From Agathobaculum sp. NTUH-O15-33 (GTDB lineage: Bacteria; Bacillota; Clostridia; Oscillospirales; Butyricicoccaceae): a stretch of DNA of 64,000 nt. The stretch covers positions 2,693,501 through 2,757,500 of the forward strand of contig NZ_CP136187.1 in the NCBI RefSeq assembly GCF_033193315.1. The letters are read 5' to 3'. The notes under the pieces are model-generated. The model was given only the letters and a program-made list of their open reading frames with translations, did not search any database and was not told the origin of the DNA. The position numbers were made by a program, and so were the translations under genes. Positions 61,386 to 64,000 of the stretch are shown one piece after another (positions within the stretch are counted from its first letter, which is position 1; each line of letters starts with the position of its first letter).

Positions 61386-62162
61386 TTATTCCTGCACCGC
61401 ATTGCTTTCCACCTTGGCGCGCAGGATGGCGGCATGCAAACGAATGCTTGGATCGGTACGGCTTTTCTCATCCGCGCGGAGAAACAACTTGTTTTCCATG
61501 CCGCCGAGTCGATAGGTGACGGTGACAACGCTCGATTCGTTGCGCTCCTTCTTCGGCGCGGCGAACGCCAGAAAGCCGAGCGCCAATAGCCGCGTGGCGG
61601 TAAAGCGCTGAGAAAGCTGCTCAGTCGTGAACAGTTCCGCGCTGATGATATCCTGCAGGGGAATGGCAAACTGCTTTTTGACAACATGGTACTCGATCCG
61701 GTCCGCATAGACAAACAGCATGCCGCTTGACGACTTTTGCAGATAAGGATAACCGCCGCAATAGCGGCAGGGTAAAATCTCCTTTGGCCGTTGGGGCTTA
61801 TCGTGTTTCCGGGTCTCGGTCTCGATTTCCGCTGAAATCGGCGCTTTGACAAAGGAGAGCACCCGCTCCACATTCGCCTGATTTTTGCCCCAATCAGCTA
61901 ACTGCAGCGAGGCTTCCAACCGCGAGGATACGCGGACCAGCGTTTCCGCAGCACTCAGGCGGTCGATCCATATGGAGATCGACTCTCCCTTATTGGAATA
62001 CCGCCCTTTATCCGCGTGCACGTCTAAAGAATAGCCGTTTTCCGTCTGCGCCGAGCGGTCAAGATGCAGATCCGTGGCCACGCTAATGCTTTGTACCAGA
62101 TTTTCACGTGCCTGTTCCGCGCTGTATGGAAAACGCGCCTGTCCGGTTGCTTCTTTCGGCAC
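61386..62162 (-). CDS. Hypothetical protein with PH-like region
   Basis: A 258-residue protein without a clear family. The first half (ATDLHLDRSAQTENGYSLDV, ISIWIDRLSAAETLVRVSSR) could be a beta-sandwich. Residues about 140-190 include a CRYCGG Cys pair and GMLFVYADRIEYHVVKKQFA-type strands like bacterial PH domains. No signal peptide or membrane helix. I chose the GTG at 62162 with GGGAGAG upstream. It follows the ftsH terminator. Confidence 0.65.
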   Translation of the reverse strand: MPKEATGQARFPYSAEQARENLVQSISVATDLHLDRSAQTENGYSLDVHADKGRYSNKGESISIWIDRLSAAETLVRVSSRLEASLQLADWGKNQANVERVLSFVKAPISAEIETETRKHDKPQRPKEILPCRYCGGYPYLQKSSSGMLFVYADRIEYHVVKKQFAIPLQDIISAELFTTEQLSQRFTATRLLALGFLAFAAPKKERNESSVVTVTYRLGGMENKLFLRADEKSRTDPSIRLHAAILRAKVESNAVQE

Positions 62163-62186
62163 TGCTTTTCTCTCCCTTCCCAAATA

Positions 62187-62224
62187 GAAAAAGCGCGCGG
62201 CAAACCCTTTGGTCTGCCGCGCGC
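62187..62224 (-). terminator. Terminator after ftsH
   Basis: GCGCGCGGCA (62193-62202) pairs with TGCCGCGCGC (62215-62224); in the minus direction it is followed by TTTTTCTATTT. Confidence 0.92.
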
Positions 62225-62243
62225 CCGTTTCGCACGTTATATT

Positions 62244-64000
62244 TTACGGCTGGCTGGATTTCCGCTCGCCTTCGGGCGTGATCACGGTAGCCTCTGCCTG
62301 TGTCTCGGTCTTTTCATTGTTCAGCTCTTCCAACAGGTCTTCGCCGACCTGTTTATCCGGTACGAGCTCTCCGTTGTAGACCTTCTTAAACACATCGCCA
62401 TCCATCGTTTCATTGCGGATCAGATATTCGGCAACGCGCTTCATTTCCTCGCGGTGCTCGGTAAGCAGCTTTTCGCAGCGGCGGTGCGCCTCTTCGATGA
62501 TGCGGTGGATCTCCTCATCGATCTCGGCGGCCTTGACCTCGGAATAGCCCTTGCCCGCCGCAAAGTCGCGGCCAAGGAAGATCTCGCCGTTGTCCGCCGC
62601 GTAATCGATCGGGCCGATCCGGTCGCTCATACCGTAGCTGGTGACCATGGCGCGCGCCATCTGCGTGGCCTGCTTGATATCGCCGTACGCGCCGGTCGAA
62701 ATATCATCCATCACCAGCTGCTCCGCCACACGGCCGCCGAGGCATACGATAATGTATTCCTCCATATAGCCGCGGGTGCGGTAGGCCTGATCCTCCTCGG
62801 GCAGCGGCATGGTGAAGCCGCCCGCGCCGGAGGAACGCGGAATAATCGTCACATGGTGCACCGGATCCTGCGTGGGCAGCACGTGGAAGCAGACCGCATG
62901 ACCCGCTTCGTGGTAGGCGGTCAGCTTTTTATCTTTCTCGGTGATGATATGGGTCTTCTTTTTCCACGCCCATGACGACCTTGAGGAGCGATTCCTCGAT
63001 CTCTTCAAGCGTAATGAATTTCTTATTGCGCCGCGCGGCAAGCAGCGCCGCCTCGTTGAGCAGGTTTTCCAGATCGGCGCCGGTAAAGCCCGCCGTCGTC
63101 TTGGCGATCGAGTCGAACTTTACGTCCGGATCGAACTGCTTATTGCGCGCGTGTACCTTCAGGATGGCTTCGCGGCCCTTGACGTCGGGCGCGCCGACGT
63201 AGACCTGCCGGTCGAAACGGCCCGGACGGAGCAGCGCGCCGTCCAGAATATCCTTCCGGTTCGTCGCCGCGATGACGATGACGCCTTCGTTCGCGCCAAA
63301 ACCGTCCATCTCGACGAGCAACTGGTTGAGCGTTTGCTCGCGTTCATCGTGTCCGCCGCCGAGGCCTGCGCCGCGCTGACGGCCGACCGCGTCGATCTCA
63401 TCGATAAAGACGATGGAGGGCGCGTTTTTCTTGGCCTGCTCAAACAGGTCGCGCACACGGCTCGCGCCAACGCCGACATACAGCTCGACGAAGTCCGAAC
63501 CCGAGATCGAAAGGAAGGGCACGCCCGCCTCGCCCGCGACCGCTCTTGCGATCAGCGTTTTACCGGTGCCCGGAGGGCCCACCAGCAGCACGCCCTTGGG
63601 GATGCGCGCGCCAATCTGCACAAACTTTTGCGGATTTTTCAAAAATTCAACGATCTCCTGCAGCTCGGCCTTCTCTTCGTCCGCGCCCGCCACATCTTCA
63701 AACGTGACCTTGCGCTTATCATCCTGCGCCAGCTTGGCGCGGGCCTTGCCGAACTGCATCGGATTGCCGCCGCCGCCCGATTGCTTGTTCATCATAAAAT
63801 ACCAGAACGCGCCGAGCAGGATGATGAGGATCAGGTAGGGCACAAAGCTGGCCCACCACGGGATATTTTGCGTTTTGTACGTGAAGTCCTGCAGCGTGCC
63901 GTTTTCCATCTGCTCCAGCAGCTCGGGCTTGAGGTCGTCGTGGAAAACGCCCACATAATCGCCAAGGTCGAAGGAACGCATCGAGCCGTCCTTAAGCTGC
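62244..64000 (-). CDS. ftsH: ATP-dependent zinc metalloprotease FtsH, 5' end outside the window, one-base frameshift
   Basis: About 585 residues are visible. N-terminal part: extracytoplasmic segment, then a helix ([19 protein letters not shown]). AAA module: Walker A GPPGTGKT, Walker [18 protein letters not shown] and the second region [10 protein letters not shown]. Protease: AYHEAGHAV zinc motif. The open frame continues to the right edge, so the first helix is missing. At 62959-62963 an A5 run on the coding strand should be A4, restoring [16 protein letters not shown]. It degrades membrane and unfolded proteins and is normally essential or nearly so. Confidence 0.92.

Overview
The window looks like a chromosome segment of a GC-rich, strictly anaerobic member of the Clostridia (Bacillota), perhaps Oscillospirales. 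I infer this from gene content: an anaerobic sulfatase-maturating radical SAM enzyme, a group B-type [FeFe] hydrogenase, a YlmC/YmxH-type sporulation protein, the LL-diaminopimelate aminotransferase route, glutamine synthetase III with a three-gene glutamate synthase, and frequent GTG/TTG starts behind strong AGGAGG sites. I saw no rRNA, tRNA, CRISPR array or phage.

Layout. (1) 1-17434, all minus strand: a sugar/sugar-acid catabolic island. It holds a ribose-type ABC importer, a GntR regulator, six TIM-barrel isomerase/epimerase-type proteins, a RuBisCO-like protein, a class II aldolase, an ApnO-like dehydrogenase, a zinc alcohol dehydrogenase, a metallo-beta-lactamase-fold hydrolase, a Tm-1-like protein, and one intact nitrilase followed by two nitrilase paralogues without catalytic residues. 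(2) 17698-18830: sporulation-type PRC-barrel protein and a polysaccharide deacetylase. (3) 18979-32290: an organosulfate locus with anSME, two Cys-type cytosolic sulfatases, a two-ATPase/two-permease ABC importer with its binding lipoprotein, a YesM/YesN two-component system and a TauE/SafE-type exporter. (4) 32357-38905: [FeFe] hydrogenase, a lone fumarase beta subunit, a DivIVA-like protein, threonine deaminase, and an ApbE/NusG-II/Gx-transporter cluster. (5) 39069-48903: nitrogen assimilation (Amt-PII fusion, GlnN, three-gene glutamate synthase, GlnA, ANTAR regulator). (6) 49035-58869: lysine, threonine and pyrimidine genes (dapF, pyrG, dapL, lysC, thrB, hom) plus comF and regulators. (7) 59236-64000: SNF transporter, small regulators, an unknown protein and ftsH.

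Most notable signal: the leaders of glnN, amt and the glutamate synthase operon each contain a short hairpin with the identical hexaloop AAAGGC, and its 3' arm is also the 5' arm of an intrinsic terminator. The ANTAR-domain protein that could control such antiterminators is encoded in the same cluster. This suggests a locally encoded ANTAR RNA-antitermination circuit for ammonium assimilation.

Data quality: six genes (a nitrilase paralogue, the Tm-1-like gene, a sulfatase, an ABC ATPase, pyrG and ftsH) carry one extra base, and the Gx transporter seems to lack one. Since pyrG and ftsH are normally indispensable, I treat these as probable sequence errors and annotate the genes through the shifts.
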